Positions 8,278 through 16,315 of a stretch of DNA of 64,000 bases are shown one piece after another; the first letter of the stretch is position 1; each line of letters begins with the position of its first letter. This DNA is from [Eubacterium] cellulosolvens LD2006. Lineage in GTDB: Bacteria; Bacillota; Clostridia; Lachnospirales; Lachnospiraceae. The stretch spans positions 8,426 to 72,425 of the forward strand of contig NZ_KK211311.1 of NCBI RefSeq assembly GCF_000621585.1, read 5' to 3'. A program made the position numbers and the translations under genes. A model generated the notes under the pieces. The model worked only from the letters and a program-made list of their open reading frames with translations, was not told the DNA's origin and ran no database searches.

Positions 8278-8763
8278 TCAGACGTTGCGCTCGATGACAA
8301 GGATCTCGTACTGCTCGTCACCGACCGGTGTCTCGATGGTAACGACATCGCCGATCTCATGACCGAGAAGTGCGCGTCCTACCGGAGACTCATTGGAAAT
8401 CTTTCCCTTCAGACTGTTGGCCTCTGTGGAGCCGACGATCTGGAATTCAAGTTCTTCGTCATAGGTTTTGTCGAGAACTTTGATCTTGCATCCGATGTTT
8501 ACCGTGTTGGAATCGGCTTCCTCCTCGACAACGACATCGGCGTTTTTCAAAATGCCCTCGATTTCTTCGATGCGGGCCTCGATCTGAGCCTGCTCATCCT
8601 TAGCGGCATCATACTCGGCATTCTCTGAAAGGTCACCCTGTGCGCGGGCCTCTTTCAGTTTCTCAGCGATTTCCTTTCGTTTGTTGACCTGAAGATCCTC
8701 GAGCTCACTCTCGAGCGCTTTCAGACCGGCATAAGTCATAATAGTTTTCTTTGGTTCTGCCAT
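8278..8763 (-). CDS. greA: Transcription elongation factor GreA
   Basis: It rescues backtracked RNA polymerase by stimulating transcript cleavage. The 161-residue protein has the N-terminal coiled coil with the acidic tip motif GDLSENAEYDAAK (about residues 43-55), carrying the conserved Asp and Glu that position the catalytic magnesium, and the C-terminal FKBP-like domain ending IGDVVTIETPVGDEQYEIL. Its length is normal for the family. It is transcribed from a consensus promoter about 90 nt upstream and is followed by lysS. Confidence 0.97.
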   Translation of the reverse strand: MAEPKKTIMTYAGLKALESELEDLQVNKRKEIAEKLKEARAQGDLSENAEYDAAKDEQAQIEARIEEIEGILKNADVVVEEEADSNTVNIGCKIKVLDKTYDEELEFQIVGSTEANSLKGKISNESPVGRALLGHEIGDVVTIETPVGDEQYEILVIERNV

Positions 8764-8816
8764 ATTGATTTACCCCGCGATCTTGTCACAAATTTTAATC
8801 TTCCTAATTAACATAC

Positions 8817-8842
8817 GTAATCCGCAAAAAAAGCAGATTACG
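8817..8842 (-). promoter_or_regulatory. Leader hairpin of greA with U7 loop
   Basis: In the greA leader, GCGTAATCTGC pairs with GCGGATTACGT around a loop of seven U residues. It is not followed by a U-run, so it is not an obvious terminator. greA of enterobacteria is autoregulated through its leader; whether that holds here is unknown. Confidence 0.4.
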
Positions 8843-8852
8843 CAATTGCCAT

Positions 8853-8881
8853 ATTATATACGTTCTGCAGGGCAATGTCAA
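8853..8881 (-). promoter_or_regulatory. Sigma-A promoter of greA-lysS
   Basis: On the minus strand, TTGACA (8881-8876), exactly 17 bp, then TATAAT (8858-8853): a perfect match to both consensus hexamers. Confidence 0.9.
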
Positions 8882-8957
8882 GATGGGGAGGCGTGGAAAC
8901 GCTGTATTTACGCGGGATTCCGGACTTTTTACACCTTTTGCCGATCCGTCGATTCCG

Positions 8958-8986
8958 TTGACAACAAAAAGACGCAATGATAAAAT
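8958..8986 (+). promoter_or_regulatory. Sigma-A promoter of the membrane protein gene
   Basis: TTGACA (8958-8963), 17 bp, TAAAAT (8981-8986), about 85 nt before the ATG at 9070. It is divergent from the greA promoter. Confidence 0.8.
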
Positions 8987-9069
8987 TTCAATGTTATAAA
9001 TATTCCATCAGGAATTATGTGATCATGAACGTATAGCTGACCCGGAAGAGAGGGTTAAAAGGGGGAAAA

Positions 9070-9708
9070 ATGTCAACGGTATTTTCAGTTTTGGTAGAGT
9101 GGAGCGGTCTGGCCATCGCAGCTGTTCTCGCGCTGCTCGTCACGATTTCCGCCATGGGCGGAGGACTTACGGCCACCGAGAAAAAGAGCGCGAAGGATGA
9201 GGATCCGGAGCACTACATCGTGAAATATGCGCCGTCGGGATTTTTTACAGGACTCTTTGTCATGCTGGCCGGAGCGGGACTTTCCTTCCTGATCGGATTC
9301 TTCGGAAAGTCGTCCGGAAACGACAGGGCGATGACCGTCGCTTTTATCTGCGAGATTGGCGTTGCCGTCGTAGCAGCAGTGATTTTCTTTGTTATGGCGA
9401 GAAAGGCGCTCTGTTTCCGGATTCTTGTAGAGGGAAAGCAGATCTATGTGCACCCGGCGTTCGGTAAGGCGCAGAGGACGACCTTTGATGATATCCGCAC
9501 CGTCAAGAAGAACGGCTCGGATCGGATGATCACCTGCAACAGTCTGGTGCTCAATCCCGCCGGCGGAAAGAAATTCAAGGTAGACAAGACCATGAACAAC
9601 TTCGGGAGATTTGCGGAACAGCTTGACCGGGACTACAAGCTTCCGAATCTCACAAGAAAAGCAAAAACGGCCAAAGACGAAAAGCCGGAGGCAGAGAAGA
9701 ACGATTAA
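9070..9708 (+). CDS. Three-helix membrane protein of unknown function
   Basis: The 212-residue protein has hydrophobic segments at about 11-32 (GLAIAAVLALLVTISAMGG), 57-78 and 86-108, then a soluble C-terminal domain of about 100 residues (FRILVEGKQIYVHPAFGKAQRTT...). That domain resembles the PH-like domain of small, widespread membrane proteins (DUF6560-like). The C-terminal tail is Lys/Glu rich. It has its own promoter and terminator, so it stands alone. No catalytic motif is seen. Confidence 0.75.
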   Translation: MSTVFSVLVEWSGLAIAAVLALLVTISAMGGGLTATEKKSAKDEDPEHYIVKYAPSGFFTGLFVMLAGAGLSFLIGFFGKSSGNDRAMTVAFICEIGVAVVAAVIFFVMARKALCFRILVEGKQIYVHPAFGKAQRTTFDDIRTVKKNGSDRMITCNSLVLNPAGGKKFKVDKTMNNFGRFAEQLDRDYKLPNLTRKAKTAKDEKPEAEKND

Positions 9709-9743
9709 ACGGATATTGAAAAATAAAAAAACGCGATCGAGAT

Positions 9744-9786
9744 ACGCAGGCGGGAGTCAGGAGATTCCTACCTGCGTTTTCGTTTT
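9744..9786 (+). terminator. Terminator
   Basis: ACGCAGG (9744-9750) pairs with CCTGCGT (9771-9777), followed by TTTCGTTTT. It ends the membrane protein gene. Confidence 0.8.
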
Positions 9787-9964
9787 GTCTCATTGCACAG
9801 ACGCGGGTTTATTTTTAATTTATGAATGTTTGAAAATCAGCGATATATTAATATACGGACATTTGTTTCTCAAATGAGAGTAGTGACAGCGTGAACGATA
9901 GACTCAAAGAATGGGCGTCTTGCGGACGGGCAGGATGATACCGTGGAACAGGAGGAATGATTCA

Positions 9965-11056
9965 ATGCAGACAAAAACTGGATACAGCAGTAATCCGGAT
10001 GCCCGGCAGGCGGTTGCAGAGGCGGCGTCCGGTTTTTCGTCACCTCATGGATTGCTGATCATGGCTGATTACAAGCGATTGCCGGAGATTTCCGAACTGC
10101 TGAGAGAGCGATTTCCGAATACAGAGATGATCGGAACCAGCGGAACTACCTATCTCAATACCAAGTCTTCGGATAAGCATTTGATTCTGGTTGCATTCGG
10201 ATCGGACGCGATTGTGAAAGCCGGCATTATCCGCAACCTGAGTTCCCATCCGGTGACGGATATCCCGGTTCTGAAGGACAAGCTCCGGGAGGCAGGTGCT
10301 TCCAGAGAGAATTCCATTGTTATCGAGTACTGTACCAATGACGAAGAGCGGCTGGTCACCACGATCGACGTGGCTCTCTCCGGAACAGGAGTCCCTCTGG
10401 TTGGAGGATCGGTCTTCGGATACGGCGCCAATGAGGTGGGACGCGTCACCTACAACGGCGAGACTTATACGGACGCCTGCGCATATCTGGTAATCCATAA
10501 TACTTCCGGAAAGATCCGGGTCTACAGAGAGAATATCTACGGGCCGTACCACGATACGAAGCATATCGTGACAAAGGTGGATCTGGCCACGAAGGAGGTG
10601 ACGCAGCTGGACGGAAGACCGGCGGCCGAAGTATACAGCCAGGAGCTTGGAATCTCCAGGGACAGAATCATCGACAACGTCCTGGCCAACCCCTTCGGAC
10701 GAAGCGTCGGCCGTCAGATCTTTATTTCCTCTCAGAAAGAACTCAGCTCCAACGGTGGAATCAAGATGTTCAAGCGGCTGAACGTCAATGATACGATTTC
10801 CGTGCTGAAACTTTTGGATTACAGGAGTATCAACAAGGAGACCTGCAGGCAGATCAGTGAGGAGTGCGGCGACATATCCCTGATGCTTTCGGTTAACTGC
10901 ATATACAGGTATCTGCTTTTTACAAAAGAGAACACATACGGAGAGATTCTTGGGAATCTGGCAAGCGTAGGTACTTCCGTCGGCTGTATCGGCGGAGGCG
11001 AACAGTTCAACAACCAGCATGTAAACCAGACCATGGTCTGTGCTGTATTTGAATAA
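9965..11056 (+). CDS. FIST domain sensory protein
   Basis: FIST N plus FIST C domains are thought to bind small ligands in signal transduction and are often found with chemoreceptors or cyclases. I choose the ATG at 9965 (363 residues) because GGAGG at 9951-9955 lies 9 nt upstream. The N-terminal half (about 30-220) holds GTSGTTYL and the glycine-rich PLVGGSVFGYGA. The C-terminal half (about 225-355) ends with the typical GCIGGGEQFNNQHVNQTMV. There is no signal peptide or membrane helix, so it is cytoplasmic. The MCP gene starts 14 bp downstream; together they look like a two-gene sensory unit. Confidence 0.85.
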   Translation: MQTKTGYSSNPDARQAVAEAASGFSSPHGLLIMADYKRLPEISELLRERFPNTEMIGTSGTTYLNTKSSDKHLILVAFGSDAIVKAGIIRNLSSHPVTDIPVLKDKLREAGASRENSIVIEYCTNDEERLVTTIDVALSGTGVPLVGGSVFGYGANEVGRVTYNGETYTDACAYLVIHNTSGKIRVYRENIYGPYHDTKHIVTKVDLATKEVTQLDGRPAAEVYSQELGISRDRIIDNVLANPFGRSVGRQIFISSQKELSSNGGIKMFKRLNVNDTISVLKLLDYRSINKETCRQISEECGDISLMLSVNCIYRYLLFTKENTYGEILGNLASVGTSVGCIGGGEQFNNQHVNQTMVCAVFE

Positions 11057-11070
11057 TCAGGAGAGCGCAT

Positions 11071-12018
11071 ATGTTTGGATTAAAAAAGAAAAATGCAGAG
11101 GTTGCGAATACAGAAGATAAAGTAGAGCAGGGATATGCGGCTCTCGAACTCGTCGGTGCCTATGCGATGAAGCAGAAAGATCTTCTCCAGACAGAGGAGC
11201 TGAAGACTTCGGACGGACTGCATGTCATTCATGATTCCTTTCATACGGTCAGTCATAAATCCGAGGGAATTACTGCTGCGGTTGAGGAATTCCGGGCACA
11301 GTTCGATGAGATCAGAATCATTACGGACAAGTTCGAGACCATCATCGGTCAGCTGGAGGATACGGTAAAAGCCACCCACACCAGTATGGGCAAGGTGAGA
11401 TCCAGTTCCGGTGTCGTTGACAAGAACATCACCGGTGTGGAGAAGGTCTTCGATGAATTCCAGGTGGGCTTTAATGATATTTCGCAGAAGGTTCAGGAGA
11501 TCAATTCCATCGCGACACAGACGAACCTCCTGGCACTGAATGCCTCCATTGAGGCCGCCAGAGCAGGAGCTGCGGGAAAAGCCTTCGCGGTCGTTGCGGA
11601 GCAGGTCAATAAGCTCTCCGCCGATATCAAGGTTCTGATTGATGAGATTTCGGTCAGCATGGATGCGCTGAACAGCAGTAACAACAAACTCAAGACCTCC
11701 ATTGAGAGTACGAGAACTGCAATCGGCGATTCCCAGACACAGATCACAAACGCGGAGGATGTAGTAGACAGCATCCGGAGCGTGGCCGGTCAGATCGAGA
11801 AGAACGACGCGGATATGAACCGTGTCTTCGCTTCCAGCACAGCGAATATCAAGGAGATCACGGACATCGTCACAGACTCCCGCGTATTCTACGACAAAGT
11901 GGATGAGAACATCCAGAATATGACCGTCAACATTACCGAGAAGGGATTCATCTTCGAGGATCTCGGAAATATCCTCGAGCAGATCAGTCCTCTTGTCGAT
12001 GAACTTCGAAAATCCTGA
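11071..12018 (+). CDS. Soluble methyl-accepting chemotaxis protein
   Basis: The 315-residue protein lacks membrane helices. The conserved signalling hairpin tip is present (EINSIATQTNLLALNASIEA, about residues 146-165, then ARAGAAGKAFAVVAEQVNKL), flanked by coiled-coil helices. The N-terminus (1-75) is short and has no known ligand-binding domain, so sensing is probably delegated to the FIST protein encoded 14 bp upstream. RBS AGGAGAG precedes the ATG. No che or flagellar genes are in the window, so the output pathway is not visible. Confidence 0.9.
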   Translation: MFGLKKKNAEVANTEDKVEQGYAALELVGAYAMKQKDLLQTEELKTSDGLHVIHDSFHTVSHKSEGITAAVEEFRAQFDEIRIITDKFETIIGQLEDTVKATHTSMGKVRSSSGVVDKNITGVEKVFDEFQVGFNDISQKVQEINSIATQTNLLALNASIEAARAGAAGKAFAVVAEQVNKLSADIKVLIDEISVSMDALNSSNNKLKTSIESTRTAIGDSQTQITNAEDVVDSIRSVAGQIEKNDADMNRVFASSTANIKEITDIVTDSRVFYDKVDENIQNMTVNITEKGFIFEDLGNILEQISPLVDELRKS

Positions 12019-12121
12019 GTTCTCCATCGGATTTGAAGTCTGGATGGTACATACGATAAAAAAAACAAAGCAGGAAGCTTCCGCTTTCAGACTTTGGAAG
12101 AATGGACTTCATAAGCAACAG

Positions 12122-12162
12122 AGTACGGACATTGGTGCAGAATACCGGTGTCCGTGCTTTTT
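12122..12162 (+). terminator. Terminator of the FIST-MCP operon
   Basis: AGTACGGACATTGGT pairs over all 15 positions with ACCGGTGTCCGTGCT (several G-U pairs), followed by TTTTT. Confidence 0.85.
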
Positions 12163-12180
12163 GTGTGACAACGAACCAAA

Positions 12181-12316
12181 GATGCATCAGCAAGCTTGCT
12201 TGAAATGATGCATCCTTGGCGACTGTATGACATCGAAAGGCTTTGCCTTGAGATGTCATGGAAATTCCTTAGGAATTTCCCAACACAAAACGTTCGTCTG
12301 CGGGTGATTGTGTCGA
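12181..12316 (+). repeat. Modular hairpin repeat, locus I
   Basis: Three nested hairpins stand in a row: GATGCATCA / TGATGCATC with inner palindrome GCAAGCTTGC (12181-12213); ATGACATC / GATGTCAT with inner AAGGC / GCCTT (12227-12259); and GGAAATTCC / GGAATTTCC (12260-12280). They are followed by ACACAAAACG, the joint sequence seen after the same palindrome at 16220 and, in part, at 31171. Confidence 0.65.
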
Positions 12317-12340
12317 AAGTGTGAAAGAATACATGTCAAC

Positions 12341-12369
12341 TTGTGCGGAGTTGTCGCTTGTGTTAAAAT
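12341..12369 (+). promoter_or_regulatory. Possible promoter of the surface protein gene
   Basis: TTGTGC (12341-12346), 17 bp, TAAAAT (12364-12369). The -10 is good and the -35 is weak. It lies 60 nt before the chosen start codon. Confidence 0.45.
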
Positions 12370-12429
12370 ATTTCGTGAAATAATGCCTTGTTTTGTACAA
12401 GAGTATTTATGGGGGAATACGAAACAATT

Positions 12430-14538
12430 ATGAAAAAAATACGTCAGTTTTTCACGATATTGCTCACAGTGTCGATGATTCTCAGTCTCTGCTGCGGAGC
12501 GGCAATGGCAGAAGAAGTGGATCCTCAGACATCTTCTTCGTCGGTTGTATCCGGACAATCCGAGGATCCGGGGAGCGGCAGTCAGGATGCGGGAAGCTCG
12601 GATATCGAACTTGAAGAAGAGGAACGGTCATCCGGATCCGGACTCTCCGTCGGAAACAGCGATCAGGATGTCGAAGAGGACGTTCCCGGCAAGAACACAG
12701 GAATGAGTACGGCGAATCGCCCGGAGCAGGAAGGGGTGACAGAGGGCCTGGAGATCAGTCTTTCTGTAACAGGACTTCAGAATGAAGCGGAGGCGATGGC
12801 CAGGGATTTCCGCTTTGTGATCGAGAAATATGTGGAGGAGGAAGCGGCACAGGCTGTGACTCCGGAACAGAAAGCTGTCTATGCGCAGCAATATACGGTT
12901 GCGGAGCTCTATGTAAAAGACTCCGACCGCTTCAACACCATGACCTGGGATGAGGAGACGAAGACGGCTGTCTACACGATGAAGGCGGATCAGCTTCAGC
13001 AGCTCGATTACGGCAGATATCTCGTGAAGCTGGATACCACATCCGAGAAAATTGAAGAAAAATCTTCGGAAGAAGAGTTCACAGGATATTACGAAGTGAC
13101 CGGTGAGAGCGGAGCGAATGAATTCCGCGAGGACGTCGGCTTCCTCATCGTGATCGGTCCGGACGAGCAGGGCACAGGAAAAGTGATCCGTATGGCGGAT
13201 CAGGAAGATTCCGGAATCGGCGACTGTGTGGAGGACGAGGCGAGCCGCATCATGTGCGCGGGCATCACGGCGATGTTCACGACAGACAGTCTGGTTGGCA
13301 GTCCGCTTGCAGAAAGTCTGCAGACACTTCAGATGGCGGCTCCGCTCAATACAGAGCCGACAAGGGTGTCTGTTCTCCTCAACTACGCGGAGCCGAAGCA
13401 GACGAGTAAGACCTCCAATGGGAAGAAGAATCAGGTCACGGCAGAAAGTATCGCGGATGAATTGACAGGAGCTGCTGAGGGAAAAGGAAATGTTATTATC
13501 TTCAACTACAGTGATTTCACAGAGGAGACGTTGGCGGGAACAGAGCTGGCTTTGACCGGTACAAAGAGTGAAAGCTGGACGACAATAGACGGAAAAGCTC
13601 ATGCAATCCCCAATTTGCCGGAGGGAAGTTATACGGTTACGCCGAAACGTGTTCCGGACGGTTACACTGCGGGTGATGCGGTTACGTTCACCGTGGACGC
13701 TGAGGGTATTGTGCAGGTAAATGGCAGCACAGTGAAAACGGTGACTGCGGAGGGAAAACAGTATTATAAGATCGAAGTTTTCCAGAAGGCACAGACTGTG
13801 CCGATTGATATTTATAAGGTCAACAGCAACGGCGAGACCGTCGGAGGAGCCGACCTGTCGATCATTCTTCCGAGTGGAAAAGAACTTCGGAACTGGCAGA
13901 CGACGATCGGAAAACTCCGCAGAATCGATCTCGCGGCCGGAGAGTATACGCTGCATGAGAACAGCGCTCCGGAGGGACTGAAGATCGCCGATGATATTAA
14001 GTTTTCAGTAGATGGCAGCGGCAAACTCTTCGTGAACGGAGAGCAGACGGACAAGGTCAACATGGTCGACGAGGGTACGGCCCGTGGAACGAATCCGGAC
14101 GGTAGCAGCGGAGATAATTCCGCACCGACGGGTGCTCCGACAAGTACCAATACCAAGGCGGCGCAGGTAAAGACCGGCGATGAGAACAAGACCGCGGTAT
14201 GGGTGGTCATGATCGGAGTTTTATCCTGCCTTCTCGGTACATTTGTTCTTCTGAAGAAGAAACAGGAACGAGAAGCTGCCAAAGAAGCCGCGGAAGAGCA
14301 AAAGGAGCAGGCGGAAGCAGCGTCCATCTCAGAGGATTCTGAAGACGCGCCTCAGGAAGCAGAGAATCCGGAGGAAGGCAATCTGGAAAACATCGAATCC
14401 GGAGAAGAAGAGGATCCGGGTACTGAATCCGATGCGGATGCAGATACAAATACAGTTACAGAGGAGGCTCCAAAAGGCACAGAAGCTGCGGGCGCAGAAG
14501 AAACAAAAGAAGAGGAAAAGGAATCGGAAACAAAGTGA
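12430..14538 (+). CDS. SpaA/Cna-B-type surface protein with acidic cytoplasmic tail
   Basis: I choose the ATG at 12430 (702 residues), because GGGGG lies upstream and the signal peptide MKKIRQFFTILLTVSMILSL begins there. An acidic Ser-rich stretch follows. The central region (about 110-330) is unassigned. Two pilin-like SpaA/prealbumin folds follow at about 355-455 (ALTGTKSESWTTIDGKAHAI) and 455-560 (VPIDIYKVNSNGETVGGADL). Near residue 580, VKTGDENKT precedes a membrane helix and KKK. This looks like a sortase signal lacking the LPxTG proline. About 90 strongly acidic residues then follow the helix, which a sorted protein would not need. It may therefore be a membrane-retained adhesin. No sortase is in the window. 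Confidence 0.8.
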   Translation: MKKIRQFFTILLTVSMILSLCCGAAMAEEVDPQTSSSSVVSGQSEDPGSGSQDAGSSDIELEEEERSSGSGLSVGNSDQDVEEDVPGKNTGMSTANRPEQEGVTEGLEISLSVTGLQNEAEAMARDFRFVIEKYVEEEAAQAVTPEQKAVYAQQYTVAELYVKDSDRFNTMTWDEETKTAVYTMKADQLQQLDYGRYLVKLDTTSEKIEEKSSEEEFTGYYEVTGESGANEFREDVGFLIVIGPDEQGTGKVIRMADQEDSGIGDCVEDEASRIMCAGITAMFTTDSLVGSPLAESLQTLQMAAPLNTEPTRVSVLLNYAEPKQTSKTSNGKKNQVTAESIADELTGAAEGKGNVIIFNYSDFTEETLAGTELALTGTKSESWTTIDGKAHAIPNLPEGSYTVTPKRVPDGYTAGDAVTFTVDAEGIVQVNGSTVKTVTAEGKQYYKIEVFQKAQTVPIDIYKVNSNGETVGGADLSIILPSGKELRNWQTTIGKLRRIDLAAGEYTLHENSAPEGLKIADDIKFSVDGSGKLFVNGEQTDKVNMVDEGTARGTNPDGSSGDNSAPTGAPTSTNTKAAQVKTGDENKTAVWVVMIGVLSCLLGTFVLLKKKQEREAAKEAAEEQKEQAEAASISEDSEDAPQEAENPEEGNLENIESGEEEDPGTESDADADTNTVTEEAPKGTEAAGAEETKEEEKESETK

Positions 14539-14558
14539 GTCTGATTCTATGATGAACC

Positions 14559-14599
14559 AAAAAAAAGAAGCGAACCGTTGCGGTTCGCTTCTTTTTTTT
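14559..14599. terminator. Bidirectional terminator
   Basis: GAAGCGAACCG, TTG loop, CGGTTCGCTTC, with A8 before and T8 after. It serves both the plus-strand surface protein gene and the convergent DUF3006 gene. Confidence 0.9.
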
Positions 14600-14768
14600 A
14601 GATGATTGTGTACTGCATCATCTCGTATTTCAGGTTTGTACCTTCTTTGATCTCCGGCGGAAGAAGAGCTCTTGCCACCAGCATAAGTTCGTCGGACTCG
14701 ATATCCGTCCGTCTGAGGTTGGCATAATCGCCGTCGATGCTGTCTACTACGTAAAACCAGGTTTCCAC
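14598..14768 (-). CDS. DUF3006-like small protein (GTG start)
   Basis: This 56-residue reading frame begins with GTG at 14768, preceded by AAAGGAG about 7 nt away, and ends with TAA at 14598. Its sequence starts VETWFYVVDSIDGDYANL, the hallmark of small DUF3006 proteins (a beta-barrel-like fold of unknown role), and continues with LLPPEIKEGTNLKYE. The stop overlaps the T-run of the terminator. A TATAAT-like -10 on the minus strand lies at 14947-14942, without a good -35. Being short and GTG-initiated, it is easily missed. Confidence 0.7.
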   Translation of the reverse strand: METWFYVVDSIDGDYANLRRTDIESDELMLVARALLPPEIKEGTNLKYEMMQYTII

Positions 14769-14976
14769 AGTTCTTCTCCTTTGCGAATTGCGTATACACG
14801 CGTAGTGTTTTCTGCGCGTGATCGGATGTCGCAGGACTGGTACATCGTTTTTTAAATAACCAGACCAAATTCTTGTCCGCTATCACAAATAGCACGCGCC
14901 GCAAAGCTCCGCCGAAGTCCGGCAGGATGCTTCTGATTTCTATTATATCAGTTTTCGGTGGTTCCGGTATCGTCCG

Positions 14977-15005
14977 TTGACACGTTTTTCGGCAGAAATT
15001 ATAAT
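14977..15005 (+). promoter_or_regulatory. Consensus sigma-A promoter of the pfkB gene
   Basis: TTGACA (14977-14982), 17 bp, TATAAT (15000-15005): perfect hexamers and spacing, 47 nt before the ATG at 15052. Confidence 0.9.
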
Positions 15006-15051
15006 CGATGAAACAAGAAAAGATGTGTTTCAGCAGAGAGGGGAAGAAAGA

Positions 15052-15990
15052 ATGATTCTGACAGTGACTGCAAACCCGGCGATTGATAAGAGATACATCG
15101 TCAGGAATCTTTTGACCGGTGAGGTCAACCGGGTGCAGAGGGTAGAGATGTCTGCGGGAGGAAAGGGCCTGAACGTGGCGAGAACAGCGCACATCGCGGG
15201 TGAGGAGGTTCTGGCGACCGGTTTTCTCGGAGGCCACGCCGGCGAGTTCGTACAGGAGACGATCAAGTCCGAAGGTGTGAAAGAGGACTTTGTGTGGTGC
15301 CAAGGGGAGACCAGATCCTGCATCAATATCTGGGATGAGGAAAGAAAAGTACAGACAGAAGTGCTGGAGCCGGGATTTTCGGTCACGTCTTCCAATGAGG
15401 ACGCGCTGATCGCGAAGTTTGAAGACCGGATTGAGAAGGCGGAGGTGGCGGCGATTTCCGGCAGTCTTCCCGCAGGATGCTGTCCGGAGCTGTACCGGAA
15501 AATGCTGGAGATCGGAGAAAAGGCCGGGAAAAAAGTGATCCTGGACACCAGCGGGGAGGCGCTCCGCGAGGGCATTCACTACCGCCCGTTCATGATCAAA
15601 CCGAACATCGACGAAATCGGACAGCTGGTCGGAAGAAAACTTCACCCGGAAAACAGGGAGGAGATTTATGCGGCAGCGGATGAACTTCACGAGATGGGGA
15701 TTCCGGTGGTTGTAATCTCTCTTGGGGCATCCGGCTCGCTGATGAGTTGTCAGGAAGGCGTTTTTCGGGCGGGCGTGCCGAAGATCGAGGCTGTGAACAC
15801 GGTCGGCTGCGGGGATTCCATGATCGGCGGGTTTACCGTCGGTATCTCCAGAGGAATGTCTCTGCCGGAGTGCCTGAAGTTTGCAAGCGCTGTCTCGACG
15901 GCAGCAGCCATGACGGAGCGGACGGGGTTCTTCCGCATGGAGGATATGGAGAAGATCGCCGGAGAAATTGAGATCGATAAGATAAGATAA
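15052..15990 (+). CDS. pfkB: PfkB-family kinase, likely 1-phosphofructokinase
   Basis: It phosphorylates a hexose phosphate (fructose 1-phosphate or tagatose 6-phosphate). The start at 15052 follows GAGAGGGG; the frame is open further upstream but lies inside the promoter. Of 312 residues, the N-terminus MILTVTANPAIDKRY and SAGGKGLNVARTA are typical of the 1-PfK/LacC branch. KPNIDE and the ATP/anion-hole motif NTVGCGDSMIGGF carry the catalytic Asp; Cys replaces the usual Ala of GAGDS. No PTS gene is adjacent, so the substrate is not fixed by context. Confidence 0.88.
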   Translation: MILTVTANPAIDKRYIVRNLLTGEVNRVQRVEMSAGGKGLNVARTAHIAGEEVLATGFLGGHAGEFVQETIKSEGVKEDFVWCQGETRSCINIWDEERKVQTEVLEPGFSVTSSNEDALIAKFEDRIEKAEVAAISGSLPAGCCPELYRKMLEIGEKAGKKVILDTSGEALREGIHYRPFMIKPNIDEIGQLVGRKLHPENREEIYAAADELHEMGIPVVVISLGASGSLMSCQEGVFRAGVPKIEAVNTVGCGDSMIGGFTVGISRGMSLPECLKFASAVSTAAAMTERTGFFRMEDMEKIAGEIEIDKIR

Positions 15991-16070
15991 GATAAGGAGT
16001 GATTCCGATCCTTGCTGCTCAATCATTGCCGGTAATGCGGCAGGACCTATGGGATTGCGTGAAAAAAATA

Positions 16071-16126
16071 CAGGGGCTGTCCCGCGAAATGCAGATTCAA
16101 AGAAATGCGTCGCGTGACAGCCCCTG
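16071..16126 (+). terminator. Strong hairpin after pfkB
   Basis: CAGGGGCTGTC (16071-16081) pairs perfectly with GACAGCCCCTG (16116-16126), with inner CGCG / CGCG. No U-run follows, so termination may rely on the repeat-borne terminator at 16285-16311. Confidence 0.55.
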
Positions 16127-16130
16127 CTTA

Positions 16131-16313
16131 TGTCGCATAGGAAAGCTCTTCGGGATTTCCACAACACAAGACATACCGTTTCTTTACGTTATAGGAAATT
16201 CCTCCGGAATTCCCATAACACAAAACGCTCCGCAGGATGCGCACTCGCGCGATATGTAGATGCGTTGCATCCGCGCTCGGCGCGAGAATGTCGCTAGCGA
16301 CATTCTTTTTTAT
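16131..16313 (+). repeat. Modular hairpin repeat, locus II
   Basis: It contains a decayed palindrome (16138-16160), then GTTATAGGAAATT / AATTCCCATAAC (16188-16219), the joint CACAAAACG, CTCCGC and GGATGCGCACTCGCGCG, the mini-hairpins GATGCGTTGCATC and CGCGCTCGGCGCG, and the terminator hairpin. Bases 16224-16313 are identical over 90 bp to 47355-47444. Confidence 0.85.
16285..16311 (+). terminator. Repeat-borne terminator, copy 1
   Basis: The perfect palindrome GAATGTCGCTAGCGACATTC (16286-16305) is followed by a T-run. The same terminator recurs at 31101-31128 and 47416-47442. Confidence 0.85.
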
Positions 16314-16315
16314 AG

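Noticed and set aside
12388-12430. Upstream start codons for the surface protein gene
   Set aside because: The signal peptide begins at the ATG at 12430, and the upstream codons lie in the leader and overlap the RBS.
14329-16167. 612-codon minus-strand frame across pfkB and the surface protein end
   Set aside because: It crosses two genes, a terminator and promoters with no coherent domain.
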